The notes below the pieces were generated by a model that was not told the origin of the DNA, searched no databases, and saw only the letters and a program-made list of their open reading frames with translations. From a bacterium (lineage in GTDB: Bacteria > Electryoneota > RPQS01), in NCBI GenBank assembly GCA_016702305.1, contig JADJEH010000002.1, positions 124,001 to 188,000 on the forward strand: a stretch of 64,000 bases of DNA, given 5' to 3'. Both the position numbers and the translations under genes were made by a program. Below are positions 17,547 to 25,510 of this stretch, piece by piece; positions within the stretch are counted from its first letter, which is position 1; every line of letters begins with the position of its first letter.

Positions 17547-18075
17547 ATGAAGACGGGTCTCAAGGTAATGTCATTGTGCCTGCTGATGTTGCTGGGCGAG
17601 CAGGCTTTCGCGCAGTTCAATGCGATCTTGGCGCATGCGCTGCCGTCGACGCCGCTCACGACGACTTGCGGCGGCGGCACGCTGATCCCCGATGGTTGGC
17701 CGATCAAGATATTTATGGACATTGACTCCGGACGGTCCGGACTTGGACGATCCGCAGCCGACGGTCTGCACCGATCCGCCATTTTGCGCGACGCCGCCGG
17801 ACGGCGTCAATTTCAATGAGTTTTACTTCAACGGGACGGTCTACCTGACCGGTGAGGGCGAGTTCTATTCGGACCCGGCCTTCACCTGCATCGGGACGAT
17901 CCCCGGCACGGGTCGTTTCTATCTCCGCATCTACGAAGCGGACAACACGACGCTGCTGTGGACCAGCACTGTTTTCCAGGTATCCCCGGGCTATCAGGAA
18001 GTCCTGTTCCAGAATGACGACTGGACCTGTGGTCAGATCGGGCCGCAGTGCATCGTGGTGGACGAGACGGAGTAA
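17547..18075 (+). CDS. Small secreted protein, paralogous domain (frame break near 17726)
   Basis: The start at 17547 gives a signal peptide (MKTGLKVMSLCLLMLLGEQAFA) followed by QFNAIL, as in the gene at 15899. The frame of the start closes at 17819, but coding continues in the +1 frame from about 17725 (PDGPDLDDPQPTVC) to TAA at 18075. Restored length is about 176 residues. Matching features with the 15899 protein are CGGGTLIPDGWP, an Asp-rich turn, and EFYSDPAFT. It has no fibronectin or sorting domain. The Asp-rich segment could bind calcium. The break is at the equivalent position to that in the paralogue at 15899. Confidence 0.65.
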
Positions 18076-18168
18076 GGGAACCCGGCGCCAAGAGTTGGCG
18101 TTTCAGGAATACGTGGCGCTCGGCCACGAGTATTTGCAAGCAACACACAACAGATAACCACACAAAAC

Positions 18169-19227
18169 ATGCGCAAGATGACGGCATTGTTGACCGCTTT
18201 GACCGCACTGGTCTTGACCTTCGGGTCGCTGCTGACGGGTTGTTCGTCGGCACCGGCTGAGGGCAAGCTGCAGGTCATGTTCAGCGGCAACATTAGGGGG
18301 CAATGTTGCCCTCTGGCTGAAAGCAGAAAAAAGGTGGAGTGGCCCGGTGGGCTGCTTTTGTACAACGCCATCAAGATCCTTCGGCCAATTGGCTGACGGT
18401 TGATGCCGGCAATTTCGTGGATCGCTCGGGCGCCAAAGGTGGTTGCTCGGAGAAGTGCCAGTTCCTCGTCAATAGCTATGCGGATCTCCATTACGACGTG
18501 CTGAACATTGCGCGTCAGGAGATTTCGATGGGCTACGAGACGCTCGTGGCATTGCGCGACACGGCCAAGACTTCGGATTATGTTTGCGCCAACCTGACCG
18601 ACGCCAAGACGGGCAAGCTGATTTTTGATCCGTATGTGATCAAGGATTACGGCAACATGCGCGTGGCGGTCATGGGACTGCTGCGGGATGCGGATTTCCC
18701 GGCGACGACTTCGCTCGTTGACACGAACTTCATGCGCGTGACCTCGACGAAGGACGCCGCGAACAAATATCTCACGGAAGTCGCCCGTAAGGCTGACGCG
18801 GTGATTCTGCTGTGAATTGCCCACCGACGATATTGACACGCTGGTGAAGGCGCATCCGGACATCGACATGATAATCTCGACCGGCGCTTTGAAGTCGGGC
18901 GAGACGGCCACATTGGTGGGTAAGAAGACGCGTCTCTTGAGCCCCGGTTCGTCGGGCTACAATGGTCACTATGCGATGCTCGAGTTCAAGCCCGCCTGGG
19001 GCGACTCGGTGGCGCTGACCGATTTCAAAGACGCTCTGCTTGAGCAGTACGATATGCAAGGTGAATGGGCGCAGCGTCTGGCGGCCTTTGAGAGCAAGTC
19101 GGGCACCACGGTGCCGACGAAGCAAGGCGCTACCTTAACGCCCGGTCAGGCTCCCTCGACGAGTCCGTCGCAAGTTGCGCCCGGCAAGCAAGCGCAGCCC
19201 GGCCACGAAGGACACAATCACGGGTAA
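18169..19227 (+). CDS. Candidate selenoprotein: 5'-nucleotidase-fold lipoprotein (two frame breaks)
   Basis: A lipoprotein signal (LLTGC, Cys25) precedes a domain paralogous to the proteins at 19294 and 20350. The start frame is followed to GNIRG (near 18294), where a run of five G is probably one G short. In the next frame the sequence reads LPSG, TGA (18318-18320), KQKKGGVARW, VDAGNF, GCSEKC. TGA sits exactly where the paralogue has the second Cys of PCGC. A second break near 18815 (VILL to ELPTDD, two bases missing) leads to the final stop at 19227. GCSEKC and SGYNGHY match the Cys paralogue; the tail is His-rich (HEGHNHG). Restored length is about 353 residues. Sec insertion is inferred. 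Confidence 0.65.
18318..18358 (+). promoter_or_regulatory. SECIS-like hairpin at in-frame TGA
   Basis: Starting at the last base of the TGA, AAAGCAG (18320-18326) pairs perfectly with CTGCTTT (18352-18358). Inside, a short G-C stem (GG with CC) closes a loop containing GG at 21-22 nt after the TGA. Bacterial SECIS elements are hairpins directly 3' of the UGA with a G in the apical loop about 16-37 nt downstream, so position and form fit. Not tested by folding. Confidence 0.5.
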
Positions 19228-19244
19228 GTGTTTCACCCGTTCGA

Positions 19245-19271
19245 AAAAGAGCGGCGCTTGGCCGCTCTTTT
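19245..19271 (+). terminator. Intrinsic terminator
   Basis: AAAAGAGCGGC (19245-19255) pairs with GCCGCTCTTTT (19261-19271) around GCTTG, 18 nt after the stop of the preceding gene. It lies upstream of the chosen start of the next paralogue, which argues against the longer frame opening at 19228. Confidence 0.8.
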
Positions 19272-19293
19272 CATTAGGTCGGAGTTGCACGAC

Positions 19294-20271
19294 GTGATCA
19301 CGAACCGGCACTGGTTGCGACAGGCCGCGCTGCTGCCTGGTTTGGTGCTCTGCCTGATCATGATTGCGGAGACGGGCTATACCCGTGGGCCGAAACATGC
19401 TGAGGGCAAACTGCAGGTGTTCTTCACAGGAAACATCCGCGGCAATGTCTCTCCGTGCGGCTGCCATATCAGCAAGGGCGGCGTTATTCGCTTGGCGAAT
19501 TACGTGGAGAACAATCAGAGCGCGGATGGTAACCGGCTGCTGATTGACGCGGGCAACTTTGTCGAACGCGGGTTCAGCGGCTTAGGCTGTTCGGAGAAGT
19601 GCGCGCTGATGGTCGCAAGCTTTGCCACGCTTGGCTACGACGCGGTCAATATCGGCGGACAGGAGCTGGCGTTGGGCTATGCCACGCTGAAGGCTTTGGG
19701 CGATACGACCGTCGGCATCCGCTTCATTTCCGCGAACATCGTGGATGCTGCGACCGGCGGGTTGATGTTTGATCCGTATGTCATCATGGATTTCGGCAGC
19801 ATGTCAGTCGGCGTGATCGGCCTGTTCAGCGACGCCGCGGTGGCTTCCGTGACTGGATTCGATACGAGCGTGATGCGCGTCACGAGCCTTCAGGCCGCGG
19901 CGGAGCAGTATCTCGCGGAGCTTGGGAGTAAGGTCAATAAGATCGTCGTCGTAGGCGAGCTTGCCGATAGTGAAGTGCGCCAGATCGTGGCGGCGTATCC
20001 GCAAGTAGACTTGGTTATCCTGAGCGGCTCGCAGCGTATGGCCGAAGTCATGCGCAAGATTGGCGGTGCGCGTGTGATGAGCGCCGGCGCATCGGGCTAC
20101 AACGGCCATTACGTGAATATGGAGTATCATGCGGCATGGGGCGATTCATTCGCATTCCATGACTACATGGTTACATTGACGGAAGAATACGATTTTGCGG
20201 GAGAATTGAGTGAGAAACTCATCGCGCTTGGAGTGAAGAGTGTGCCGCCCATGCCCGAAGAGACTGAATAG
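19294..20271 (+). CDS. Exported 5'-nucleotidase-fold protein with PCGC motif (Cys paralogue)
   Basis: GTG at 19294 follows GGAG by 9 nt and lies past the terminator; it yields 325 residues with a hydrophobic export signal (about residues 8-24). The domain has the order of UshA/5'-nucleotidase metallophosphatases: FTGNIRG, SPCGC, KGGVIRL, LLIDAGNF, GGQELALGY, VDLVILSG, SGYNGHY. The metal-binding residues of that superfamily (DxH, GDxxD, GNHE) are replaced, giving for example DAGN and GQEL. Instead there are a CGC and a GCSEKC pair. A redox or metal-binding role is more likely than phosphoester hydrolysis. It stands between the two candidate selenoprotein paralogues. Confidence 0.75.
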   Translation: MITNRHWLRQAALLPGLVLCLIMIAETGYTRGPKHAEGKLQVFFTGNIRGNVSPCGCHISKGGVIRLANYVENNQSADGNRLLIDAGNFVERGFSGLGCSEKCALMVASFATLGYDAVNIGGQELALGYATLKALGDTTVGIRFISANIVDAATGGLMFDPYVIMDFGSMSVGVIGLFSDAAVASVTGFDTSVMRVTSLQAAAEQYLAELGSKVNKIVVVGELADSEVRQIVAAYPQVDLVILSGSQRMAEVMRKIGGARVMSAGASGYNGHYVNMEYHAAWGDSFAFHDYMVTLTEEYDFAGELSEKLIALGVKSVPPMPEETE

Positions 20272-20349
20272 CGAATTGGGGCGGCGGAGGCCGCTCGCAG
20301 TCTGAACTGCCTCACGTCAGGGAAACGATAGGCACGAAGTAGGGGAGCA

Positions 20350-21291
20350 ATGCAGAAAGACGGAAGGATGCAATTGAATCACGATCGCGCCACTAAGGTC
20401 GTATTAGTCATGCTTGGGCTATTGGTCTGTTCCCAATTGCTGTGGGCGGCCAAGCATGCTGTCAGCAAGGACGCACAGGCTCGCGTGGTATACAGCGGGC
20501 AGTTCAAGGGTCAAGTAGAGCCCTGCGGGTGAGGCTCGCGTAAAGGCGGGTTGGCCCGGAGGGCTACCTTTTTGAACAAAGTACGTACGGACAGTGTGCC
20601 GACCATTCTGGTGGACGCGGGTAATTTCGCGACCGCGGATAATGACGCGGAAGCGTTGCCGCGCCGCGAATTGTTGACGAATTTCTTCAAGGATCAGCAC
20701 TACGATGCGGTGACCTTGGGTGAGCAGGAGTTGACATCTCCGTTGACCACGTGGATCGAGGCCGGCGAGCATGGCCTGCCGGTCGTCGCGGCAAATCTCT
20801 ATAAGGGCGCGCGTTCCAAAAAGCCTGTGTTCGAGCCTTATTGTTGGGTCGAGCGCAACGGCGTGCGCATGGCCGTGGTTGGCCTTGTGCCGGAGCGCGT
20901 GGTTGCAAAATCGCCGGACTCGCTTGAACTCCGAGTGACGTCGCCGTATGAACAGCAGAAGCTGATGCGCAAGTTGGAGAAGCGATCGGACTATCTGGCG
21001 ATCATCGGTGATTTCCTCCCGGCCGAGGGCGAGGCTCTTGCTGCGGCGTATCCCTATGCGGATATTATCGTCTCATCGAATCCGGCGGCTTTCAAGACGA
21101 TGCATTTCGGTATGGTGACCATGGCGGCATGCGGCGGCAAGGGCTACTACGGCGACTATATGCAGATGCCGGTCGTCCGCAGCGACACGACGGCGGTTAG
21201 CTCCGTGCGCGAGACGCTCGATTCCAAAGTGCCGGTAGACACAACTTATGAAGCGCAGATAGCGCGGGCGAATATCAAACCGCGCAAATAG
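20350..21291 (+). CDS. Candidate selenoprotein: exported 5'-nucleotidase-fold protein with PCG-Sec motif
   Basis: The frame from ATG 20350 (after GGGGAG) reads through TGA at 20530-20532 with no frame change to the stop at 21291, 313 residues with Sec61. Residues about 15-34 are a signal or anchor helix. Around the TGA the sequence is VEPCG-U-GSRKGGLARRATFL, aligned gap-free with SPCGCHISKGGVIRLANYV of the paralogue at 19294. Downstream VDAGNF, LGEQEL, SSNPAAF and GKGYYGDY follow the family order. The GCSEKC pair of the other two is absent. There is no stop-and-restart signal after the TGA. Recoding as selenocysteine is the best explanation; the function is unknown. Confidence 0.75.
20530..20571 (+). 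promoter_or_regulatory. SECIS-like hairpin at in-frame TGA
   Basis: After TGA 20530-20532, CGGG (20547-20550) pairs with CCCG (20555-20558) around TTGG. AAAGG (20542-20546) can pair outside with CCTTT (20567-20571). The loop GG is again 21-22 nt after the TGA, as in the gene at 18169. The codons CGG-AGG here differ from the CGC used at the first of these positions in the Cys paralogue, hinting at constraint on the RNA. Confidence 0.5.
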
Positions 21292-21342
21292 CGGCGCGTG
21301 TTGCAAACGATCAACGGACAGATGTTGGCAAAGGGAAACAGA

Positions 21343-21942
21343 ATGTTGCGATTTGCAGTGAGTTTAGTGCTATTGGGCCTCGTGGCTCAGGCAAGCGCGC
21401 GGGACATCATCAAGGGCCGTGAACTATACATTGATACGGAAGCCACCAACGAACGGGATGAGCATATGGGCAATCCGTTTTCGATGCTGGTGCTCATGTA
21501 CAACGACGGTCCGACGATGAACAGCAAGGGCCAGCCGCATAGCCACGGCGTGCTGCTGGAGATGATCCAGGACGGTGGAAACGGGGTTCAGGACCCGCCG
21601 AATCCCGACGGAACGCCGGGCGGTGATGATTCGCTGGCCTATGGCAACTTCAACCGTTGCTTTCTGGTTGGCATCGAAGATCCGATTGACATGACCAAGA
21701 GTTCTGGCCTGTTTTACACCCAGAAGTACTTTATCCCCTATCAGGACGATCAGGTATATTATTTGCGTTTGTGGGAGGGCAGCGACCCCAAGAGTGCGCC
21801 GTTCTACCAGAATACGAATGAATATGTCTCGACGGTTGGTGATCAAGGCGGGGGCATGGTACGCCTGTCTTCGCGTGTCTATCAAGGGCCGGCGGAAGTC
21901 CGCTGGAAATTCGGCCCGTCGCAGACTCGTCCGAAAAAATAG
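21343..21942 (+). CDS. Secreted protein of the cluster, unknown function
   Basis: ATG 21343 is preceded by AAAGGGA and starts a signal peptide (MLRFAVSLVLLGLVAQASA); the longer frame from 21298 adds 15 unlikely residues. The mature protein of about 180 residues is Asp/Gly-rich and includes NPDGTPGGDD, FNRCFLVGIEDP, a tract of aromatic residues (QKYFIPYQDDQVYYLRLWEG) and a C-terminal VRWKFGPSQTRPKK. The VYYLRLWEG strand resembles FYLRIYEA in the protein at 17547, so it may be a distant relative of that domain. It has one Cys and no sorting domain. It follows the candidate selenoprotein by 51 nt and likely shares its transcript. Confidence 0.65.
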   Translation: MLRFAVSLVLLGLVAQASARDIIKGRELYIDTEATNERDEHMGNPFSMLVLMYNDGPTMNSKGQPHSHGVLLEMIQDGGNGVQDPPNPDGTPGGDDSLAYGNFNRCFLVGIEDPIDMTKSSGLFYTQKYFIPYQDDQVYYLRLWEGSDPKSAPFYQNTNEYVSTVGDQGGGMVRLSSRVYQGPAEVRWKFGPSQTRPKK

Positions 21943-22006
21943 CGCACCCCTTTTCGTCTACAAATTAACGCCCGAGTCCAGAGCGGCTTTCCGAGTCGCC
22001 CAGGCC

Positions 22007-22600
22007 TTGGGCGTTGTGCTGGTTGCCCTGCTGGGCTGGCAGTCCGCCCAGGCCGCATGGCTGCAAGTTGGCTGGGTGGATAGGGTTGGCGCTGCACCTC
22101 CGGCTGTGACCGTTCGCTCGGCCGAGCCGGATGCCCGGAACCATATCATGCTGCGGTCGGAGACGGGGCTGGAAGACCTGACCGGACTCGACTTGAAACC
22201 GGGGACGTCCCTTGAATTCCGCTGGCAACAGGACGGTGCGGAGCGGGCGCAAACCGTGATCTGGCCTGGCGGTGACTTCGTGCAGGTCCTGCTCACTCCG
22301 GGCGGGCAGAATGCCTCTGGCCCCGCGGCGAGCGCCGCATTCAGCGGAATTCAGATTGCCCCGAACCCCTTTAATCCCTTGACCACGGTCAGCTTGACGC
22401 TGCCGCAAGCCGACGGCCTGCGGCTGGAGCTGTTTGATGTGCTGGGGCGGCAGGTCACCGTGCTGGCCAACCGGCCACTGTCAGCCGGGACGCATCGGTT
22501 CGTGGTGGATGGTGCGGCGTGGGCCAGCGGGACGTACTTCCTGGCCTACCGATTGTCAAGCGGACCATCGGGGGTCCGCCGGCTGCTGTTACTTAAGTAG
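22007..22600 (+). CDS. Short secreted protein with type IX sorting domain, start uncertain
   Basis: The C-terminal 80 residues are a clear sorting domain: APNPFNPLTTVSLTLP, LRLELFDVLGRQV, SAGTHRFVV, ASGTYF and RRLLLLK. Before it is a short beta-rich part (LQVGWVDRVGAAPPAVTV, LDLKPGTSLEFRW). The start is not clear. No ATG lies in frame after the previous gene; TTG 22007 gives MGVVLVALLGWQSAQA, a signal peptide without the usual basic residues. The frame also runs upstream through KNSAPLFVYKLTPESRAAFRVAQA, which would give a better signal but overlaps the gene ending at 21942. It is the last gene of the cluster. Confidence 0.65.
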   Translation: MGVVLVALLGWQSAQAAWLQVGWVDRVGAAPPAVTVRSAEPDARNHIMLRSETGLEDLTGLDLKPGTSLEFRWQQDGAERAQTVIWPGGDFVQVLLTPGGQNASGPAASAAFSGIQIAPNPFNPLTTVSLTLPQADGLRLELFDVLGRQVTVLANRPLSAGTHRFVVDGAAWASGTYFLAYRLSSGPSGVRRLLLLK

Positions 22601-22637
22601 TCTTAACGGCGCAAAATCTTATTGCGGTTTCGGGCGA

Positions 22638-22664
22638 AGCTCCGTAGATTACGGAGCTGTTTTT
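22638..22664 (+). terminator. Intrinsic terminator
   Basis: AGCTCCGTA (22638-22646) pairs with TACGGAGCT (22650-22658) around GAT, then G and T5. It closes the secreted-protein cluster that starts at the promoter near 14600. Confidence 0.85.
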
Positions 22665-22719
22665 GTTTCCGGCCGCGTGGGGGCGGCACCTCGCCGTCGG
22701 CCCCAGACCTACCTTTCCT

Positions 22720-23322
22720 ATGCCCCTCCTTATCGGTATCGCCGGCGGCTCAGCCAGCGGCAAGACGACGTTGGCCCACGGCCTCGTGCATGAGCTTGGC
22801 CCCGAGCGGGTGCTTTGGCTCTTGCAGGACAGCTATTACCGCGAACTGGGCGGCCTGACGCTCGAGCAGCGGGCGCTGCACAACTTCGATCATCCGGACG
22901 CCTTCGAGACGCCGCTCTTGTGCCGTCATCTGGATGAGCTTCTGGCGGGCGGGGAAGTGGTTGTGCCGGAATATGACTACACGACGCATTTGCGCAAGCA
23001 CACCGGCGTGCGCTGTCAGGCCCGGGAGTTTATCCTGCTCGACGGGATTCTGGTTTTGCATGAACCGGAGCTCCGCGCACGCATGGGTCTCAAGGTATAC
23101 ATGGACTCTGAGCCCAGAATCTGCCTGCAGCGCCGCATTGACCGCGACACGGTGTACCGCGCGCGCACGGAAGAAGAGGTCATCCGCCAGTTCACGACGC
23201 AGGTGGAACCGATGTACCGGCAATATGTCGAACCGTCGAAGCAGTATGCGGATATCGTGATCGCGGACGGTACCACGAAGGAAAAGGCAGTGCAAGACGT
23301 GCTGCGCAGATTGTCCCAATAG
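22720..23322 (+). CDS. udk: Uridine kinase
   Basis: Udk phosphorylates uridine and cytidine to the monophosphates using a nucleoside triphosphate. The 200 residues have the P-loop GGSASGKT at residues 8-15. QDSYYREL follows, with the nucleoside-binding Asp-Tyr, then FDHPDAF, the YDYTTHLR motif and LLDGILVL. RRIDRDTVYRARTEEEVI is the lid region. The start at 22720 gives the standard N-terminus (MPLLIGIAGGS). It begins a nucleoside-salvage group with tdk, nupC and PNP downstream. Confidence 0.95.
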   Translation: MPLLIGIAGGSASGKTTLAHGLVHELGPERVLWLLQDSYYRELGGLTLEQRALHNFDHPDAFETPLLCRHLDELLAGGEVVVPEYDYTTHLRKHTGVRCQAREFILLDGILVLHEPELRARMGLKVYMDSEPRICLQRRIDRDTVYRARTEEEVIRQFTTQVEPMYRQYVEPSKQYADIVIADGTTKEKAVQDVLRRLSQ

Positions 23323-23339
23323 CACAGCGTTCGGCTATC

Positions 23340-23589
23340 ACGTTTCGTGTTTCGGCTTTTCTCGGCCTGTCCGACAGTTCTCCCCGCGGTCTACTCGATG
23401 TGGACGAGGTCGCGGCGTTCCGCCGTAAGTAGAGAATTGTCAAATTTTCGTTGTTGGCTCGGTGCAGCCGGACGCCTTGCGTCTCTGTAGCGACGCTGAT
23501 ATGCTGACGCGCTTCGGGGATGTTGTGCCGCCACATGCAATATCCCTGACCTGATTCGCCAGATCGAGCAGTTGATCCCACCTGAGTAA
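23340..23589 (+). pseudogene. Possible short gene with two frame breaks, between udk and tdk
   Basis: The 265 nt between udk and tdk show protein-like segments in three successive frames. The first is SDSSPRGLLDVDEVAAFRR (to about 23425), the second IFVVGSVQPDALRLCSDADM (from about 23435), the third NIPDLIRQIEQLIPPE ending in TAA. This TAA overlaps the tdk ATG (TAATG), as in a coupled pair. Each step is a -1 shift, like other breaks in this window. Restored it would encode about 80 residues. No start codon is evident and I do not recognise the family; it may be coincidence. Confidence 0.3.
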
Positions 23590-24200
23590 TGCACCATTTC
23601 CCTCACAATACCGGCTGGATTGAAGTGATTTGCGGACCGATGTTCTCGGGGAAGACCGAGGAGTTGATCCGCCGTTTGGTACGCGCGCAAATCGCCCGGC
23701 TGCGCGTCGAGATCTTCAAGCCGATGATTGATACGCGCTATGCCAAGGATGAAATTGTCAGTCATTCGCGGCTGACCATCGCGTCGCAATTGGTAACGTC
23801 GCCGTGGGAGATTTTTGAGCTGGCGCAGCAGGCGGAGGTGATCGGCATTGACGAAGCGCAATTTCTGGGACCCGAGATTGTCGAAGTGGCGCAGAAGCTC
23901 GCGGATTCGGGGAAGCGCGTAATCTGCGCGGGACTGGACACGGACTATCGCGGTCTGCCGTTTGATCCGATCCCGCAGCTTCTGGCCGTGGCCGAGTATA
24001 TTGATAAGACGCTGGCGATTTGCGTGCGCTGCGGCAATCCCGCCAAGCACACGCAGCGAGTGGTGGCGTCACGTGAACTGGTTTTGGTCGGCGCGCAGGA
24101 CGCCTATGAGCCGCGCTGCCGCAACTGTTTTGTCCCCCCCGACCCTGTGCACGACGAATCGGCGCAGGAGCAACTCCCCCTCTCCTCACCGCAAGGGTAG
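23589..24200 (+). CDS. tdk: Thymidine kinase (type II)
   Basis: Tdk phosphorylates thymidine and deoxyuridine. It has the type II P-loop GPMFSGKTEELIRR near residue 17 and the Walker B-like VIGIDEAQFL with the catalytic Glu. CAGLDTDYRG follows, then the lasso region. The zinc-site cysteines are in CVRCGNPA and CRNC. At 203 residues the length is normal. Its stop is 3 nt before the nupC start, so salvage kinase and nucleoside transporter are co-transcribed. Confidence 0.96.
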   Translation: MHHFPHNTGWIEVICGPMFSGKTEELIRRLVRAQIARLRVEIFKPMIDTRYAKDEIVSHSRLTIASQLVTSPWEIFELAQQAEVIGIDEAQFLGPEIVEVAQKLADSGKRVICAGLDTDYRGLPFDPIPQLLAVAEYIDKTLAICVRCGNPAKHTQRVVASRELVLVGAQDAYEPRCRNCFVPPDPVHDESAQEQLPLSSPQG

Positions 24201-24203
24201 CCT

Positions 24204-25454
24204 TTGGAACGTCTTCAATCCCTCTTCGCGATTCCGATTCTGCTCGGGATTGCCTGGCTTCTCTCCTCCGATCGCAAGAACTTCCCGTGGCGTGTGGTGC
24301 TCTGGGGCACCGGACTGCAAATCGTCTTTGCCATTATCATATTATGGACACCGTGGGGCCGCGATCTGTTCAGTGCCTTGGGGGACGGCGTAACGAAATT
24401 CCTCGGGTATACGATGGAAGGATCGTCCTTCCTGTTTGGCAATATGGTCAAAGCGGAATATCAGCAGACGTTCGGTTTCCAATTCGCTTTCGCCATCCTG
24501 CCGACGATTATCTTCTTTGGCGCGTTCATGGGAATCATGTACCACTTCGGTATCGTGCAACGCGTCGTGAAAGGGTTGGCCTGGGTGATGACGCGCACGA
24601 TGGGCACGTCAGGGGCAGAATCGCTGTCAGCGGCCGGGAATATTTTTCTGGGTCAGACTGAGGCGCCGCTCTTGGTACGTCCGTTCTTGATGTCAACGAC
24701 GCGCAGCGAGTTGAATGCGATCATGGTCGGCGGCTTTGCGACGGTGGCCGGTGGCGTGATGGCAGGCTATATTCTATTGGGTGTCCCGGCCAAACATCTG
24801 CTTGCCGCGTCGGTAATGGCCGCCCCGGGTGCCTTGATTTTTGCCAAAATATTTCTGCCGGAGAAAGACAAGCCTTCGACAGCAGGCGCGCTGCATATGC
24901 CGGAGATGCCGAAGCAAGCCAATGTGATTGACGCGGCGGCCAGCGGCGCACGTGACGGCCTGGGTTTGGCGGTCAACGTGGGCGCGATGCTCTTGGCCTT
25001 CATCGCCCTGATCGCTGTGGTGAATGCGCTGTTGGGCCTGCTGGCAGGCTGGTTCGCGGGAATGGGCATAGCGTGGTTCCCTGATAATCTGCGTGAGATA
25101 TTCTCGTATGTGCTTTGGCCGATCGGCTTCATTCTCGGCGTTCCGCTGGCGGAATGCAAGGACTTTGCCTACCTTGTCGGTACCAAGATCTCGATCAACG
25201 AGTTTGTCGCATATGTTGAGATGTCTAACTTGATGAAAGAGGGCGTGCTGTCGCCGCGCACGATCATGCTTGCGTCCTATGCACTATGCGGTTTCGCGAA
25301 CTTCTCTTCAATCGGAATTCAGATCGGTGGCATCGGCAGTCTGGCCCCGGAGCGGCGAACCGACCTTGCGCAGTTGGGGTTGAAAGCGATGATTGCAGGG
25401 GCGATGGTAAGCCTTCAGACGGCAGCAATAGCGGGTGTGCTGACCACTGAGTAG
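24204..25454 (+). CDS. nupC: Concentrative nucleoside transporter NupC family
   Basis: CNT proteins import nucleosides with sodium or protons across the inner membrane. The 416 residues form a multi-helix protein with family motifs: the GTSGAESLSAAGNIFLGQTEAPLLVRPFL region (substrate and ion site), ELNAIMVGGFATVAGGV, and YALCGFANFSSIGIQIGGIG near the C-terminus. Translation starts at TTG 24204, 3 nt after the tdk stop. A terminator follows. The transporter supplies the kinases udk and tdk and the phosphorylase at 27779. Confidence 0.93.
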   Translation: MERLQSLFAIPILLGIAWLLSSDRKNFPWRVVLWGTGLQIVFAIIILWTPWGRDLFSALGDGVTKFLGYTMEGSSFLFGNMVKAEYQQTFGFQFAFAILPTIIFFGAFMGIMYHFGIVQRVVKGLAWVMTRTMGTSGAESLSAAGNIFLGQTEAPLLVRPFLMSTTRSELNAIMVGGFATVAGGVMAGYILLGVPAKHLLAASVMAAPGALIFAKIFLPEKDKPSTAGALHMPEMPKQANVIDAAASGARDGLGLAVNVGAMLLAFIALIAVVNALLGLLAGWFAGMGIAWFPDNLREIFSYVLWPIGFILGVPLAECKDFAYLVGTKISINEFVAYVEMSNLMKEGVLSPRTIMLASYALCGFANFSSIGIQIGGIGSLAPERRTDLAQLGLKAMIAGAMVSLQTAAIAGVLTTE

Positions 25455-25459
25455 AAAAG

Positions 25460-25489
25460 AAAAGTCCGCGCACAAGGCGCGGACTTTTT
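25460..25489. terminator. Bidirectional intrinsic terminator
   Basis: AAAAGTCCGCGC (25460-25471) pairs with GCGCGGACTTTT (25477-25488) around ACAAG. It lies between the convergent nupC and sulP genes and can stop both. Confidence 0.9.
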
Positions 25490-25510
25490 GTATCGGGAGT
25501 GGCGCAGCGG

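Noticed and set aside
18813..18815. TGA in the candidate selenoprotein gene as a second selenocysteine codon
   Set aside because: Conserved sequence resumes in a different frame (ELPTDDID), so this is a frame break, not readthrough.
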